Shown: positions 30,523 to 40,388 of the stretch, piece after piece | Position numbering within the stretch: the stretch's first letter is position 1 | Layout: every line of letters starts with the position of its first letter | Assembly (NCBI RefSeq): GCF_020594515.1 | Contig: NZ_JAJCTH010000012.1 | Span: 62,001-126,000, forward strand | Reading direction: 5' to 3' | DNA from: Rhodoferax sp. U2-2l | GTDB taxonomy: Bacteria; Pseudomonadota; Gammaproteobacteria; Burkholderiales; Burkholderiaceae_C | DNA: 64,000 bases | The notes under the pieces: generated by a model | Database searches by the model: none | The model's input: the letters and a program-made list of their open reading frames with translations, nothing else | Told to the model about the DNA's origin: nothing | Position numbers and translations under genes: made by a program

Positions 30523-31998
30523 TCACATCAACACAATATCGTACTGCTCCTGCCCCATCGCGCCCTCGCTTTGCAGCGACACCGGTTTGCCGATGAACTC
30601 AGACAGCCCCGCCAGATGCTGGCTTTCTTCGTCCAGAAACAGTTCGATGACTTTGGGTGACGCCACCACGCGGAACTCTTTCGGGTTGAACTGGCGCGCC
30701 TCGCGCAAAATTTCCCGAAAAATGTCGTAGGCCACGCTGCGTGCGGTCTTGATCTGACCCCGGCCCTGGCAGGTGGGGCACGGTTCGCACAGCATGTGCG
30801 CCAGCGATTCGCGGGTGCGCTTGCGGGTCATCTCCACCAGGCCCAGCTGTGAAAAACCGCCGCACATGGTTTTGACACGGTCGCGGGCGAGTTGTTTGCG
30901 CATCTCGGTCAGCACGGCTTGGCGATGGTCCTCGCGTTCCATGTCGATGAAATCCACCAAGATGATGCCGCCCAGGTTGCGCAGACGCAGTTGGCGGGCA
31001 ATGGCTTGGGCGGCTTCCAGGTTGGTCTTGAAAATGGTGTCGTCAAAATTGCGCGCACCAACGAACCCGCCGGTGTTCACATCCACTGTGGTCAACGCCT
31101 CGGTCTGATCGACGATCAGGTAGCCGCCCGATTTCAGGTCCACCCGCCGCCCTAGCGCCTTGGCAATGTCTTCGTCGATGGAATGCAGGTCAAAAATGGG
31201 CCGCTCCCCTTTGTAGTGCTGCAGTTTTTGGGCTGCGGCGGGCATGAATTCCACACCAAACGCCTTTAACGCCTCAAATTGCTCCAGCGAATCGACCCGG
31301 ATCGACGCGGTGCGCTCACCCACCATGTCACGCAGCACACGCTGCAGCAAACTCAAGTCCTGATGCAGCAGCGACGCGGTGGGCAGCCGGGTTGCGGCGT
31401 CGCGGATGCGCTTCCAGGCCTTGCGCAGGTAGGCAATGTCGTCAGCCAGTTCCAGATCGCTGGCGTCTTCGGCGTTGGTGCGCAGTATGAAGCCACCGCC
31501 CAAGTCACCCACCAGGGTCTGCACGCGCTGGCGCAAGGCTTCACGCTGCTCGGCGGGTATCTTTTGCGACACGCCAATGTGGTCGTCTTGCGGCAAAAAC
31601 ACCAGCATGCGCCCGGCAATGCTGATCTGGGTGGACAGGCGCGCGCCCTTGGTGCCAATCGGGTCCTTGATGACCTGCACCATCAGGCTCTGGCCCTCAA
31701 ACACCTGCTTTTCAATCGGGGTCTGCGAGGCCGCTGCGCGTGCGCTGGAGATCGTCTCGCCCTCGGCGGGCGGATGCCACACGTCGGCCACATGCAAAAA
31801 CGCGGCCCGCTCCAGGCCAATGTCGATGAAGGCCGATTGCATGCCTGGCAGCACCCGTGCCACTTTGCCCAAGTACACGTTGCTGACCAGGCCACGCTCC
31901 AGCGAGCGCTCCACGTGCAGCTCTTGCAACGCGCCGCCTTCGACGATGGCCACGCGCGTCTCTTGCGGCGACCAGTTGATCAGGATGTCTTCTTGCAT
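30523..31998 (-). CDS. rng: Ribonuclease G
   Basis: The protein has 491 residues. An S1-like domain lies at about residues 35-120 ('GLVSNVYLGKVARVLPGMQS', 'AFIDIGLERAAFLHVADV'). The catalytic region has 'SGGYLIVDQTEALTTVDVNT' and 'GGIILVDFIDMEREDHR', whose acidic residues bind Mg. The Zn-link 'CEPCPTCQGRG' follows. RNase G processes the 5' end of 16S rRNA and some mRNAs. The absence of the long C-terminal scaffold distinguishes it from RNase E. It is the last gene of the long leftward operon. Confidence 0.95.
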   Translation of the reverse strand: MQEDILINWSPQETRVAIVEGGALQELHVERSLERGLVSNVYLGKVARVLPGMQSAFIDIGLERAAFLHVADVWHPPAEGETISSARAAASQTPIEKQVFEGQSLMVQVIKDPIGTKGARLSTQISIAGRMLVFLPQDDHIGVSQKIPAEQREALRQRVQTLVGDLGGGFILRTNAEDASDLELADDIAYLRKAWKRIRDAATRLPTASLLHQDLSLLQRVLRDMVGERTASIRVDSLEQFEALKAFGVEFMPAAAQKLQHYKGERPIFDLHSIDEDIAKALGRRVDLKSGGYLIVDQTEALTTVDVNTGGFVGARNFDDTIFKTNLEAAQAIARQLRLRNLGGIILVDFIDMEREDHRQAVLTEMRKQLARDRVKTMCGGFSQLGLVEMTRKRTRESLAHMLCEPCPTCQGRGQIKTARSVAYDIFREILREARQFNPKEFRVVASPKVIELFLDEESQHLAGLSEFIGKPVSLQSEGAMGQEQYDIVLM

Positions 31999-32061
31999 GG
32001 TTTTGTTATCAGAATAATGCCGCTAGCCATCAGGCATAAAGCAGTTGTTGCTCTACAAAAA

Positions 32062-32685
32062 CTAGCATTCAAAACCGAATTGGTTCAACAACTGTGCGGT
32101 CTCAAACAAGGGCAGCCCCATGATACCGGTGTAGCTCCCACTCATGCGCGGGATGTGCGCTGCCGCCCTGCCCTGCACCGCGTAGGCACCCGCTTTGCCC
32201 ATCGGCTCGCCCGTGGCCACATAGGCCTGAACCTGCGCACGGCTCATCGGCGCAAACGTCACCCGGGATATCGACACGGCCTGCAGGCGTTGCGCGCAGG
32301 TGCCCACCGCCACCGCGGTCAACACCCGGTGGGTTTTGCCAGACAGCGCCGTCAGCATGCGTGTGGCATCCGCCAGGTCCGCCGGTTTGCCCAAAATCAC
32401 GCGCCCCAGCGCCACGGTGGTGTCAGAACACAGCACCGGCGCGTCCGGCAAACCACGACGCTGACGGCGCGCTAAAGCAGCGTCCAGCTTGAGTTGCGTC
32501 ACCCTTTGGACATATGTCAGCGGCGCCTCACCTGGCAACACCGATTCCAGGCTTTCGGCGTCTTCATCCGCGTCAGGCAGCAACAGTTCATGCGCCACGC
32601 CCAGTTGCGCCAGGAGTTGCCTGCGGCGCGGGCTCTGGGAGGCGAGGTAAACAAAATTATTCACGGTGGTACGGGTGATTGGCAT
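32062..32685 (-). CDS. maf: Maf/YhdE family nucleotide pyrophosphatase
   Basis: The 207-residue protein has the Maf signature '[17 protein letters not shown]' at the N-terminus, '[20 protein letters not shown]' in the centre and '[13 protein letters not shown]' near the end. It hydrolyses non-canonical or modified nucleoside triphosphates (dTTP/UTP type). The start [11 protein letters not shown] lies inside the last codons of rlmH, a 29-bp overlap; an earlier start would lengthen it without family support. Confidence 0.92.
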   Translation of the reverse strand: MPITRTTVNNFVYLASQSPRRRQLLAQLGVAHELLLPDADEDAESLESVLPGEAPLTYVQRVTQLKLDAALARRQRRGLPDAPVLCSDTTVALGRVILGKPADLADATRMLTALSGKTHRVLTAVAVGTCAQRLQAVSISRVTFAPMSRAQVQAYVATGEPMGKAGAYAVQGRAAAHIPRMSGSYTGIMGLPLFETAQLLNQFGFEC

Positions 32686-33124
32686 TGACCGACCACGCGC
32701 GGTAAAGCTGCTCAATCAGCAGCACCCGCACCATGGCGTGCGGCAGCGTCAAATCCGACAGGCGGATGCGTTCATGCGCCGCCTGCCGGAAAGCTGGCTC
32801 CAGCCCGTCCGGGCCACCAATCACCAGCGCCACATCACCACCCGAGAGTTGCCAGTCCTTGAGCTTGCCCGCCAGCGCCAGGGTGGTCAGCGCGGTGCCG
32901 CGCTCGTCCAGCGCCACGATGCGGCAGCCTTTCGGAATGGCCGCCTCGATGCGGGCCCGCTCGGCGGCAAAAATAGTGTCCAGCGATTTGGAGGCGCGCG
33001 GCTCGGTTTTGACGGCTTTAAGTTCGACCTTGATCTCAAACGGAAACCGTTTGGCGTAGTCGTCCCACGCAGTCTGCGCCCAATCGGGCACGCGCTGGCC
33101 CACGGCAACAATCAGCAGACGCAC
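32657..33124 (-). CDS. rlmH: 23S rRNA pseudouridine-1915 N3-methyltransferase RlmH
   Basis: The 155-residue SPOUT methyltransferase starts '[20 protein letters not shown]'. It contains '[20 protein letters not shown]', '[20 protein letters not shown]' (the SAM-binding knot, with GGPxG) and '[20 protein letters not shown]'. It methylates pseudouridine 1915 in 23S rRNA on 70S ribosomes. It follows rsfS by 8 bp, the widespread rsfS-rlmH pair. Confidence 0.96.
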   Translation of the reverse strand: MRLLIVAVGQRVPDWAQTAWDDYAKRFPFEIKVELKAVKTEPRASKSLDTIFAAERARIEAAIPKGCRIVALDERGTALTTLALAGKLKDWQLSGGDVALVIGGPDGLEPAFRQAAHERIRLSDLTLPHAMVRVLLIEQLYRAWSVNANHPYHRE

Positions 33125-33132
33125 GGTGTGGC

Positions 33133-34023
33133 TTAGCGCTTGGTCGTCTTCTTGGCGGGTGCGCGGGCGGCTGGTTTGGCAGCAGATTTTTTGGCGGCCG
33201 GTTTGGTGGGTGCGTTCACCACCAGTGTCTTGATGCGCGGTTTGGCCACCGTGTCAGCGTCTTGTTGGCCTCCAGCTTTTGTCGCTCTGGCCTTGGACGC
33301 TACTTTTTTGGCAGCAGCGGCTTTGGCCTCTTCCTGCTTTTTGAGCTGTGCTTTGGAGGGGAAAGCGTCTTCCACACCTTTTTTGGCGGCGCTGGAGCGG
33401 CGCAGGCTGGTCTCGGGTTTGGCGGCACGGGCCGGCTGGGTCGGTGCGGCGGGCGCCTTGACGACCTTGGCCACCACCGGTTTGGCGGCACCGAGCTTCA
33501 GGCGCACCGGCTTTTCGCCCCACAGTTCTTCCAGGTTGTAGTAAGTGCGGTAGGTGGGCTGCATCACGTGCACCACGGCCTGGCCGCAATCGACAATGAT
33601 CCACTCGCCATTGGCTTCCCCTTCAACGCGCGGCTTGGGGAACCCGGCCTCACGCACCGCATCCACCACACTCATGGCCAGCGCCTTGGTCTGGCGGTTG
33701 GAGGTGCCCGAGGCGATGATCACGCGCTCAAACAGCGACGACAGTTCCTCGGTGTCAAACACCACAATCTCTTGCGCCTTGACGTCTTCAAGCCCATCCA
33801 CAATGGCGCGCTGCAGTTTTTGCACGTCTTTTTTACCCTCAGCCTTGGCTGCCGGTTTGGCGGCGGGCCGGGCGGCTGGCTTGGTGACGGCACGTTGGCG
33901 CTCTTCGGCCTCAGCTGGTGTAATTGCTTCGGTGGCCGGTTTGGCCAGGGTTTTAGCAGCTGATTTAGCAGGGGTTTTGGCGGCGCGTTTGGCAGCGGTC
34001 GGGGCAGAGGTTTTGGTAGTCAT
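33133..34023 (-). CDS. rsfS: Ribosomal silencing factor RsfS with long basic tails
   Basis: The conserved RsfS core is at about residues 65-175: '[20 protein letters not shown]', '[20 protein letters not shown]', '[16 protein letters not shown]' and 'YYNLEELWG'. It binds L14 and blocks joining of ribosomal subunits in starvation. The core is normal, but the protein has 296 residues instead of about 110. An N-terminal tail (1-64) and a C-terminal tail (180-296), both rich in Lys, Ala and Pro ([19 protein letters not shown]), resemble histone H1 tails and may bind rRNA or DNA. The ATG at 34023 shares a base with the nadD stop (TGATG). Confidence 0.9.
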   Translation of the reverse strand: MTTKTSAPTAAKRAAKTPAKSAAKTLAKPATEAITPAEAEERQRAVTKPAARPAAKPAAKAEGKKDVQKLQRAIVDGLEDVKAQEIVVFDTEELSSLFERVIIASGTSNRQTKALAMSVVDAVREAGFPKPRVEGEANGEWIIVDCGQAVVHVMQPTYRTYYNLEELWGEKPVRLKLGAAKPVVAKVVKAPAAPTQPARAAKPETSLRRSSAAKKGVEDAFPSKAQLKKQEEAKAAAAKKVASKARATKAGGQQDADTVAKPRIKTLVVNAPTKPAAKKSAAKPAARAPAKKTTKR

Positions 34024-34640
34024 CAAGCGGTCTGGTAAAGGTGGTGGGCGGCAATATAACGCGCAACGCTCTCGCCCACCAGTGCCGTCACGTTTTGGTG
34101 GGTGGAAATGGCAGCCCGGATGTCGGTTGCACTGAGGGCCATCGCTGGCATTTGCAGGTGGAAAAAGCGATCAGGATAGGCCGTCTCTGCATCAAAAACA
34201 ACCCTGGGCCCTGTTGAAAAGGGGCGATCAGCTACACATATTGTAGCTGATTGAAGAATCTGCTCCCACGCATGCCAGGTGGTCAGCGCCTGGGCTTGGT
34301 CGGCGCCGATGATCAGGAAGATATCGGCACCGGGCACCTCGGCGCGCAGTTCGTTCAAGGTGTCAAGGGTGTAGGTGGGCCCGCTGCGCCGGGTTTCACG
34401 CGCATCCGCCACCGCCTGCGGTAGCTCGGCAAACAGCAACTCGGCCATGGCCAACCGGTGCACGGCAGCGGTCAAGGGACGCGGCTTGTGCCAGGCCTGC
34501 CCGGTGGGGATCACACGCAACTCGTCCAGTTGCAACTGTGCAACGGCAGCCTGCGCCAGCGCCAAATGCGCCAGATGGGGCGGATCAAACGCACCACCCA
34601 GAATACCCACACGCCGGGGCGATACCGCTGCTGCGCTCAA
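34023..34640 (-). CDS. nadD: Nicotinate-nucleotide adenylyltransferase
   Basis: This NAD-synthesis enzyme transfers AMP from ATP to nicotinate mononucleotide. The (G/A)GxFDPxHxxH motif is present as '[12 protein letters not shown]', and the C-terminal '[20 protein letters not shown]' is typical. I prefer the TTG start at 34640, which overlaps the hemF stop by four bases and gives 205 residues ([16 protein letters not shown]); the longer frame to 34721 lies within hemF. It is coupled to both neighbours. Confidence 0.9.
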   Translation of the reverse strand: MSAAAVSPRRVGILGGAFDPPHLAHLALAQAAVAQLQLDELRVIPTGQAWHKPRPLTAAVHRLAMAELLFAELPQAVADARETRRSGPTYTLDTLNELRAEVPGADIFLIIGADQAQALTTWHAWEQILQSATICVADRPFSTGPRVVFDAETAYPDRFFHLQMPAMALSATDIRAAISTHQNVTALVGESVARYIAAHHLYQTA

Positions 34641-35572
34641 ACCCAATCCCGACGCACCAGAAATTGCTCGGTCAAGGCCGCTTCGGGCGACCCCGGCTCG
34701 GCCTGGTGCTGGTACGACCAACTCACCAGCGGTGGCATGGAGAGCAGAATCGACTCCGTGCGCCCACCCGATTGCAGGCCAAAGTGGGTGCCGCGGTCCC
34801 AGACCAGGTTGAACTCGACATAACGGCCACGCCGGTACAGCTGGAAATTGCGCTCGCGCTCACCGTAGGGCGTGTCCTTGCGGCGCAACACGATGGGCAG
34901 GTAGGCACCCAGAAAACTGTCCGCCACCGACTGCATCATGGCCAGGCTGCGCTCAAAGCCCAGTTCCTGGAAGTCGTCAAAAAACACGCCACCCGCGCCA
35001 CGCTGCTCATGGCGGTGTTTGTTGCAGAAGTAGTCGTCGCACCAGGTCTTGAAACGCGGGTATTTGTCGTCACCAAACGGGGTCAGGGCGTTTTTGCAGC
35101 TCTGGTGGAAATGCACCACGTCTTCTTCAAAGCCGTAGTAAGGCGTCAAATCCATGCCGCCGCCAAACCAGCACACCACCGAGCCATCGCTGGCGGTGGC
35201 CGAGATCATGCGCACGTTCATGTGCACGGTGGGCACATACGGGTTGCGCGGGTGAAACACCAGCGACACGCCCATCGCCTCGAACGGCACCCCCACCAGA
35301 CCCGGGCGGTGCTGCGTGGCCGACGGCGGCAGGTTCGGCCCGCTCACGTGGGAGAAGCCACAACCAGCGCGCTCAAAAATGGGCCCGCCCTCCAGAATTT
35401 GGGTGATGCCCTGGCCCTGCAACTTGTCGCCAGGCGCTTTTTGCCAGGCATCGGTCAGAAACGCGTTGCCGTCCATGTCGGTGATGGCACTGGTGATGCG
35501 CGCCTGCAGGCCGCGCAAATAGCTGCTGACGTCTGCCGTCACGCTGGCGGGGTTGGCAACCACCGCCGTCAT
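34637..35572 (-). CDS. hemF: Oxygen-dependent coproporphyrinogen III oxidase
   Basis: The 311-residue enzyme converts coproporphyrinogen III to protoporphyrinogen IX using O2. Family blocks are visible: '[20 protein letters not shown]', '[20 protein letters not shown]', '[20 protein letters not shown]' and '[11 protein letters not shown]', then '[20 protein letters not shown]'. The ATG overlaps the purD stop (ATGA). Its presence between purD and nadD is usual in Burkholderiales. Confidence 0.97.
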   Translation of the reverse strand: MTAVVANPASVTADVSSYLRGLQARITSAITDMDGNAFLTDAWQKAPGDKLQGQGITQILEGGPIFERAGCGFSHVSGPNLPPSATQHRPGLVGVPFEAMGVSLVFHPRNPYVPTVHMNVRMISATASDGSVVCWFGGGMDLTPYYGFEEDVVHFHQSCKNALTPFGDDKYPRFKTWCDDYFCNKHRHEQRGAGGVFFDDFQELGFERSLAMMQSVADSFLGAYLPIVLRRKDTPYGERERNFQLYRRGRYVEFNLVWDRGTHFGLQSGGRTESILLSMPPLVSWSYQHQAEPGSPEAALTEQFLVRRDWV

Positions 35573-36888
35573 GCTGCAGTACCTTTGATGGCGCGGTAGC
35601 CAATATCGGTGCGGTATTGCATGCCGTCAAAACGTATACCCGCCGTCACTTCATAGGCGCGCTGCTGCGCCAGGCGCACGTTGTCGGCCAGCACGGTCAC
35701 ACAGAAGACGCGCCCGCCGGAGGTTTGCAGTGCGGCCACCTCACCGCCTTCGCCGGGCGCCAGCGCAGTGCCGGCATGGAACACCACCGCGTCTTCCACC
35801 GGCTTGGGAATACCAGTGATCACATCACCCTTACGCGGCTGCAGCGGGTAGCCGTGGGCGGCCAGCACCACCCCCAACGCGGTACGGCGGTCCCATTGCA
35901 GTTCGATCTGGTCCAGCTTGCCGTGCGGACCGGGTTCGGTAGCGGCCAGCATCACATCCACCAAATCGCTTTTCAAACGCATCATGATCGGCTGGGTTTC
36001 GGGGTCACCCAAGCGGCAGTTGAATTCGAGCGTCTTGGGCCTGCCTTGCGCGTCGATCATCAGCCCCGCGTACAGAAAGCCGGTGAATTGAATGCCGTCT
36101 TTTTCCATGCCACGGATGGTGGGCAGGATGATCTCGCGCATGGCGCGGGCATGCACATCGGGCGTGACGATGGGCGCGGGTGAATACGCGCCCATGCCGC
36201 CGGTGTTGGGGCCTTCGTCGCCATTGAGCAGGCGTTTGTGGTCCTGGCTGGTGGCCAATGGCAGCACGTTTTTGCCGTCCACCATGACGATGAAACTGGC
36301 CTCTTCCCCTTGCAGAAATTCTTCGATGACCACGCGTGCGCCACCGGCGTTGTGGCTCACGCCCAGCGTGTTGTCCACCAGCATGAAGTCCACCGCCTCG
36401 TGCGCCTCGGCCAGGGTGGATGCCACCACCACGCCCTTGCCAGCGGCCAGGCCGTCGGCCTTGACCACGATCGGTGCGCCCTTGGCATCAATGTAGGCAT
36501 GCGCCAGTGCCGGGTCGGCAAAGGTTTCAAACTCGGCAGTGGGGATGGCGTGGCGTTTCATGAAGGCTTTGGAAAACGCCTTGGAGCTTTCCAGCTGCGC
36601 AGCCGCCTGCGTGGGGCCAAAGATGCGCAGCCCGTGTTTGCGGAACTCGTCCACCACACCTGCGGCCAGCGGCACCTCAGGGCCAACCACCGTCAGCACG
36701 ATTTTTTGCTCCGTAGCCCACTCGCGCAGTGCCTGCACGTCGGTGATGGGGACGTTCTCAAACAGCGGGTCAGTGGCGGTGCCGCCGTTGCCGGGGGCAA
36801 CGTAAATCTTGTGGGTTTTGGGGGACTGCGCCAGCTTCCAGGCCAGGGCGTGTTCGCGGCCACCGCCGCCAATAACGAGAATCTTCAT
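35569..36888 (-). CDS. purD: Phosphoribosylamine-glycine ligase (GARS)
   Basis: The 439-residue ATP-grasp enzyme carries out the second step of purine synthesis. It shows '[20 protein letters not shown]', the ATP-grasp residues in '[20 protein letters not shown]', and '[20 protein letters not shown]'. The start overlaps the yebC stop by ATGA. The length is typical. Confidence 0.97.
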   Translation of the reverse strand: MKILVIGGGGREHALAWKLAQSPKTHKIYVAPGNGGTATDPLFENVPITDVQALREWATEQKIVLTVVGPEVPLAAGVVDEFRKHGLRIFGPTQAAAQLESSKAFSKAFMKRHAIPTAEFETFADPALAHAYIDAKGAPIVVKADGLAAGKGVVVASTLAEAHEAVDFMLVDNTLGVSHNAGGARVVIEEFLQGEEASFIVMVDGKNVLPLATSQDHKRLLNGDEGPNTGGMGAYSPAPIVTPDVHARAMREIILPTIRGMEKDGIQFTGFLYAGLMIDAQGRPKTLEFNCRLGDPETQPIMMRLKSDLVDVMLAATEPGPHGKLDQIELQWDRRTALGVVLAAHGYPLQPRKGDVITGIPKPVEDAVVFHAGTALAPGEGGEVAALQTSGGRVFCVTVLADNVRLAQQRAYEVTAGIRFDGMQYRTDIGYRAIKGTAA

Positions 36889-37619
36889 ACAGCGTCCAGG
36901 TCAAGTTCGGCGTTGTGAAACACCGCTTGCACATCGTCCAGGTCTTCCAGGGCGTCCAGCAGCTTTTGCATGCGGGTGGCTTCGTCACCGCTGACCTCGA
37001 TCGGGTTCTCCGGGCGCATGGTCACTTCAGCGTCGTCGGGCGTCAGGCCAGCGGCCACCAGCGCGTCCTTGATGGCTTCAAAATCTGCCACCGGGGTGAT
37101 CACCTCGATGGCGCCATCTTCGTCGGTGATCACATCATCGGCACCAGCTTCCAGCGCCACTTCCATCACCTTGTCTTCACTCACACCCGGGGCAAAAATG
37201 ATCTGGCCGCAGTGTTTGAACTGAAACGCCACCGAGCCCTCGGTGCCCATGTTGCCGCCAAACTTGGAGAACGCGTGTCGCACCTCAGCCACGGTGCGCA
37301 CCTTGTTGTCGGTCATGGTGTCAACAATGATCGCCGCGCCACCAATGCCGTAACCCTCGTAACGGATTTCTTCGTAGCTGATGCCGTCGAGCGAACCGGT
37401 GGCTTTGTCGATGTTGTATTTGATGCGGTCGGCCGGCATGTTGGCCGCCTTGGCGCGGTCAATGGCCAGACGCAGGCGCGGGTTGGCCGACAAGTCGCCG
37501 CCACCGGCCCGTGCCGCCACGGTGATTTCACGGATGATGCGCGTCCAGATCTTGCCGCGCTTCTCGTCTTGGCGGCCTTTGCGGTGCTGAATATTGGCCC
37601 ATTTACTGTGTCCTGCCAC
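36885..37619 (-). CDS. yebC: YebC/PmpR family transcription/translation factor
   Basis: The 244-residue protein has the strict family opening '[20 protein letters not shown]' and '[20 protein letters not shown]'. Family members act as DNA-binding regulators, and recent work links some to ribosomes stalled at prolines. It heads the leftward operon yebC-purD-hemF-nadD-rsfS-rlmH-maf-rng. It diverges from yjgR across 58 bp. Confidence 0.96.
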   Translation of the reverse strand: MAGHSKWANIQHRKGRQDEKRGKIWTRIIREITVAARAGGGDLSANPRLRLAIDRAKAANMPADRIKYNIDKATGSLDGISYEEIRYEGYGIGGAAIIVDTMTDNKVRTVAEVRHAFSKFGGNMGTEGSVAFQFKHCGQIIFAPGVSEDKVMEVALEAGADDVITDEDGAIEVITPVADFEAIKDALVAAGLTPDDAEVTMRPENPIEVSGDEATRMQKLLDALEDLDDVQAVFHNAELDLDAV

Positions 37620-37677
37620 GGGAATTCCTTTGAAAATTCGTTACGCTATTGGCTCGATTGTACTTTTTGAGTCCGAT

Positions 37678-39204
37678 ATGCCTGAACCCATCCTGATCGC
37701 CCAGCACGGGCAGACCCAGTGTTTCCTGCAGCCCGACAAGGCCAATCGCCACGGGCTGATCACCGGCGCCACCGGCACCGGCAAGACCATCACCCTGCAA
37801 ACCCTGGCCGAAGGTTTTGCCAAACTCGGTGTGCCGGTGTTTTTGGCCGACATCAAGGGGGACCTCACCGGCATCTCCCGCCCCGGCAGCGCCACCCCCA
37901 AACTGGCCAAAGTCCTGAAGGAACGTGGGCTGACGACCCCTGACTACGAGGCTTTTTCCACCACGCTGTGGGACGTGTTTGGTGAGCAGGGCCATCCGGT
38001 GCGCGCCACCGTGAGCGACCTGGGCCCGCTGCTGCTGTCGCGCATGCTCAACCTGAACGACACGCAGGCGGGCGTGTTGCAACTGGTGTTCAAGATTGCC
38101 GACGACGCCGGTTTGCTGCTGCTGGACATGAAAGACCTGCGCGCGATGTGCCAGGACGTGGGCGACAACGCATCCAGCTACACCACCGAGTACGGCAACA
38201 TCAGCGCCGCCAGCATCGGCGCCATCCAGCGCGGGCTGATGCAGATTGAGGAGCAAGGCGGCAACAAGTTCTTTGGCGAGCCGATGCTCAACATTGAAGA
38301 CTTCATGCAGACCGACGCGCACGGCCGTGGTTTGATCAACATCCTGGCCGCCGACAAGCTGATGAACTCGCCCCGGCTGTACAGCACCTTTTTGCTGTGG
38401 ATGCTCAGCGAGTTGTTCGAGACCCTGCCCGAAGTCGGCGACCTGGACAAGCCCAAGCTGGTGTTCTTTTTTGACGAGGCCCACCTGCTGTTCAACGACG
38501 CGCCCAAGGTGCTGATCGAACGGATCGAACTGGTGGTGCGGCTGGTGCGCAGCAAGGGCGTGGGCGTGTACTTTGTGACGCAAAACCCGCTGGACATCCC
38601 CGACAGTGTGCTGGCCCAGCTGGGCAACCGGGTGCAACACGCCCTGCGTGCCTTCACCCCGCGTGACCAGAAAGCCGTCAAAAGCGCCGCCAGCACCATG
38701 CGCCCGAACCCCGGTCTGGACATTGGCGCGGCCATCACCGAGTTGGCCGTGGGCGAGGCGCTGATCAGTTTTCTGGACGACAAAGGCCGCCCCTGCCCGA
38801 CCGAGCGGGTGTACGTCTTCCCGCCGGCCAGTCAGATCGGCCCGATCACCGCTGAAGAGCGCCGCGCCCTGCTGGCAGACTCCATCGTGGCGGGTGTCTA
38901 CGAAAAAACACTGGACCGCGACTCCGCCTTTGAGAAGCTCAAAGGCCACGCCGCCGCCCGGGCCGCGCAGGCAGAGGAACAGGCCAAGGCATCACCCAAA
39001 ACCAGGGGCGCCACGGCAGAACCCGCCGCGCAAGAAGGCGGCGGCCTGCTCGACAGCCTTGGCAGCCTGCTCGGTGGCGGTGGTGGCCGACGCACCTCGG
39101 CCGGTGAGCAGCTTTTCAAAAGCGCAGCCAGCTCGATTGGCCGCGAAGTCGGCCGCCAGATCATCCGTGGTGTGCTGGGCGGTATTTTTGGTGGCAAGCG
39201 TTGA
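37678..39204 (+). CDS. yjgR: DUF853 HerA-like ATPase (YjgR)
   Basis: The 508-residue protein has the P-loop '[20 protein letters not shown]' at about 28-47 and Walker B-like '[20 protein letters not shown]' near 260. '[20 protein letters not shown]' follows; together these define the YjgR family of HerA/FtsK-type ATPases. Its cellular role is not established. The C-terminal tail is rich in Gly, Ser and Ala ('[18 protein letters not shown]'), as in the family. The start [11 protein letters not shown] fits; a longer frame lies over the divergent yebC start. Confidence 0.92.
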   Translation: MPEPILIAQHGQTQCFLQPDKANRHGLITGATGTGKTITLQTLAEGFAKLGVPVFLADIKGDLTGISRPGSATPKLAKVLKERGLTTPDYEAFSTTLWDVFGEQGHPVRATVSDLGPLLLSRMLNLNDTQAGVLQLVFKIADDAGLLLLDMKDLRAMCQDVGDNASSYTTEYGNISAASIGAIQRGLMQIEEQGGNKFFGEPMLNIEDFMQTDAHGRGLINILAADKLMNSPRLYSTFLLWMLSELFETLPEVGDLDKPKLVFFFDEAHLLFNDAPKVLIERIELVVRLVRSKGVGVYFVTQNPLDIPDSVLAQLGNRVQHALRAFTPRDQKAVKSAASTMRPNPGLDIGAAITELAVGEALISFLDDKGRPCPTERVYVFPPASQIGPITAEERRALLADSIVAGVYEKTLDRDSAFEKLKGHAAARAAQAEEQAKASPKTRGATAEPAAQEGGGLLDSLGSLLGGGGGRRTSAGEQLFKSAASSIGREVGRQIIRGVLGGIFGGKR

Positions 39205-39243
39205 CCGGATAATCGCAGCACACACTTATTACAAAGCAAGCAT

Positions 39244-39885
39244 ATGAACACAAACGATCCCATGGTCCACGTCATCAACCACCCGCTGGTGCAGCACAAG
39301 CTGACCCTGATGCGCCGCAAAGACGCCAGCACCACCAGTTTCCGTACCCTGCTCAATGAGCTGGCGATGCTGATGGCTTATGAAGTGACCCGCGACATGC
39401 CCACCCAAGAGGTGGAGGTCGAGACCCCGCTGGAAACCATGACCGCCACCATGATCGATGGCAAGAAGCTCGCACTGGCCTCCATCCTGCGTGCGGGCAA
39501 TGGGCTGCTGGAGGGTTTTCTGGCGGTGGTGCCCGGCGCCCGCGTCGGCCACATCGGCCTGTACCGCGACCCGGCCACGCTGCAGGCGGTGGAGTATTAC
39601 TTCAAGATGCCCAAGGAAATGCCCGAACGCGACGTGATCGTGGTCGACCCGATGCTGGCCACCGGCCACTCGGCCATTGCCGCCATCACCCGCATCAAGG
39701 CGCTCAGCCCCCGCTCCATCAAGTTTGTCTGCCTGCTGACCTGCCCCGAAGGCGTCAAGGCCTTGCGCGCTGCCCACCCCGATGTGCAGATCTTCACCGC
39801 GGCCATCGATCGCCAGCTCAACGACCACGGCTACATTCTGCCGGGCCTGGGTGATGCCGGTGACCGGATCTTTGGCACGCAGTGA
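39244..39885 (+). CDS. upp: Uracil phosphoribosyltransferase
   Basis: The 213-residue enzyme salvages uracil to UMP with PRPP. Motifs: '[20 protein letters not shown]' at the N-terminus, the PRPP loop '[20 protein letters not shown]' at about 128-147 and the uracil-binding C-terminal '[15 protein letters not shown]'. It lies 39 bp downstream of yjgR. The ribosome binding site is weak. Confidence 0.97.
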   Translation: MNTNDPMVHVINHPLVQHKLTLMRRKDASTTSFRTLLNELAMLMAYEVTRDMPTQEVEVETPLETMTATMIDGKKLALASILRAGNGLLEGFLAVVPGARVGHIGLYRDPATLQAVEYYFKMPKEMPERDVIVVDPMLATGHSAIAAITRIKALSPRSIKFVCLLTCPEGVKALRAAHPDVQIFTAAIDRQLNDHGYILPGLGDAGDRIFGTQ

Positions 39886-39978
39886 GGGTGTGAGGCCGGG
39901 GCTGAATCCCTGAGCGGCGCATCCTGTTGGCGGGCTCAGAACGGCGCGGCGGCATCCAAATGGCGCGCCGCACTTGCC

Positions 39979-40008
39979 TTTACAAACCAGCGCCTGAAGC
40001 TCTATAGT
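39979..40008 (+). promoter_or_regulatory. Promoter of the 40068 gene
   Basis: TTTACA (39979-39984) and TATAGT (40003-40008) are 18 bp apart. A transcript would start near 40014 and begin directly with the hairpin at 40015-40045. Confidence 0.5.
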
Positions 40009-40014
40009 CACCAC

Positions 40015-40045
40015 CCACCCGGGCAAAAAGCAATGACCCGGGTGG
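40015..40045 (+). other. 5'-terminal leader hairpin
   Basis: CCACCCGGG (40015-40023) pairs perfectly with CCCGGGTGG (40037-40045) across 13 bases. It lies between the predicted start of transcription and the ribosome binding site AAGGTG of the next gene. It may stabilise the mRNA 5' end. Confidence 0.55.
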
Positions 40046-40067
40046 CACAAACAAAACAAGGTGCGCC

Positions 40068-40352
40068 ATGTTGGACAACAACCCAAAATTCGACGTCGTG
40101 GCTCAGGCCTTCCCGCATATCGGCGTCAAACTCAAGGAATACTGGGGGCGTGACGGCTTCGTAGCCTACATGGAAGGCCTGTTGCACGGCACCCGTGGTG
40201 GCACCCGGCGTGGTTTTCAGCTTGAGGTGCTGATGGCCCTGCACCATCTGGCCGAGCAACACAAGGCCACCTATCCCCAGTTTGAGGTGCGTGATGACTT
40301 TTGGGCCTTTGTCGAGAGCAAGCCCGCCAGTCAGGGCCCAGGCGGTTTTTGA
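40068..40352 (+). CDS. Uncharacterised small protein
   Basis: The 94-residue soluble protein ('FDVVAQAFPHIGVKLKEYWG', 'FVAYMEGLLHGTRGGTRRGF', 'LEVLMALHHLAEQHKATYPQ') is one I associate with small conserved proteins of Burkholderiales, with no known function. It is mostly helical, without a signal peptide or membrane segment. AAGGTG precedes the ATG. It appears to be transcribed alone from the promoter at 39979-40008. Confidence 0.75.
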   Translation: MLDNNPKFDVVAQAFPHIGVKLKEYWGRDGFVAYMEGLLHGTRGGTRRGFQLEVLMALHHLAEQHKATYPQFEVRDDFWAFVESKPASQGPGGF

Positions 40353-40388
40353 GCCCGCCTGAGCCTGCGGGCACAGCCCCCGCGGGAC

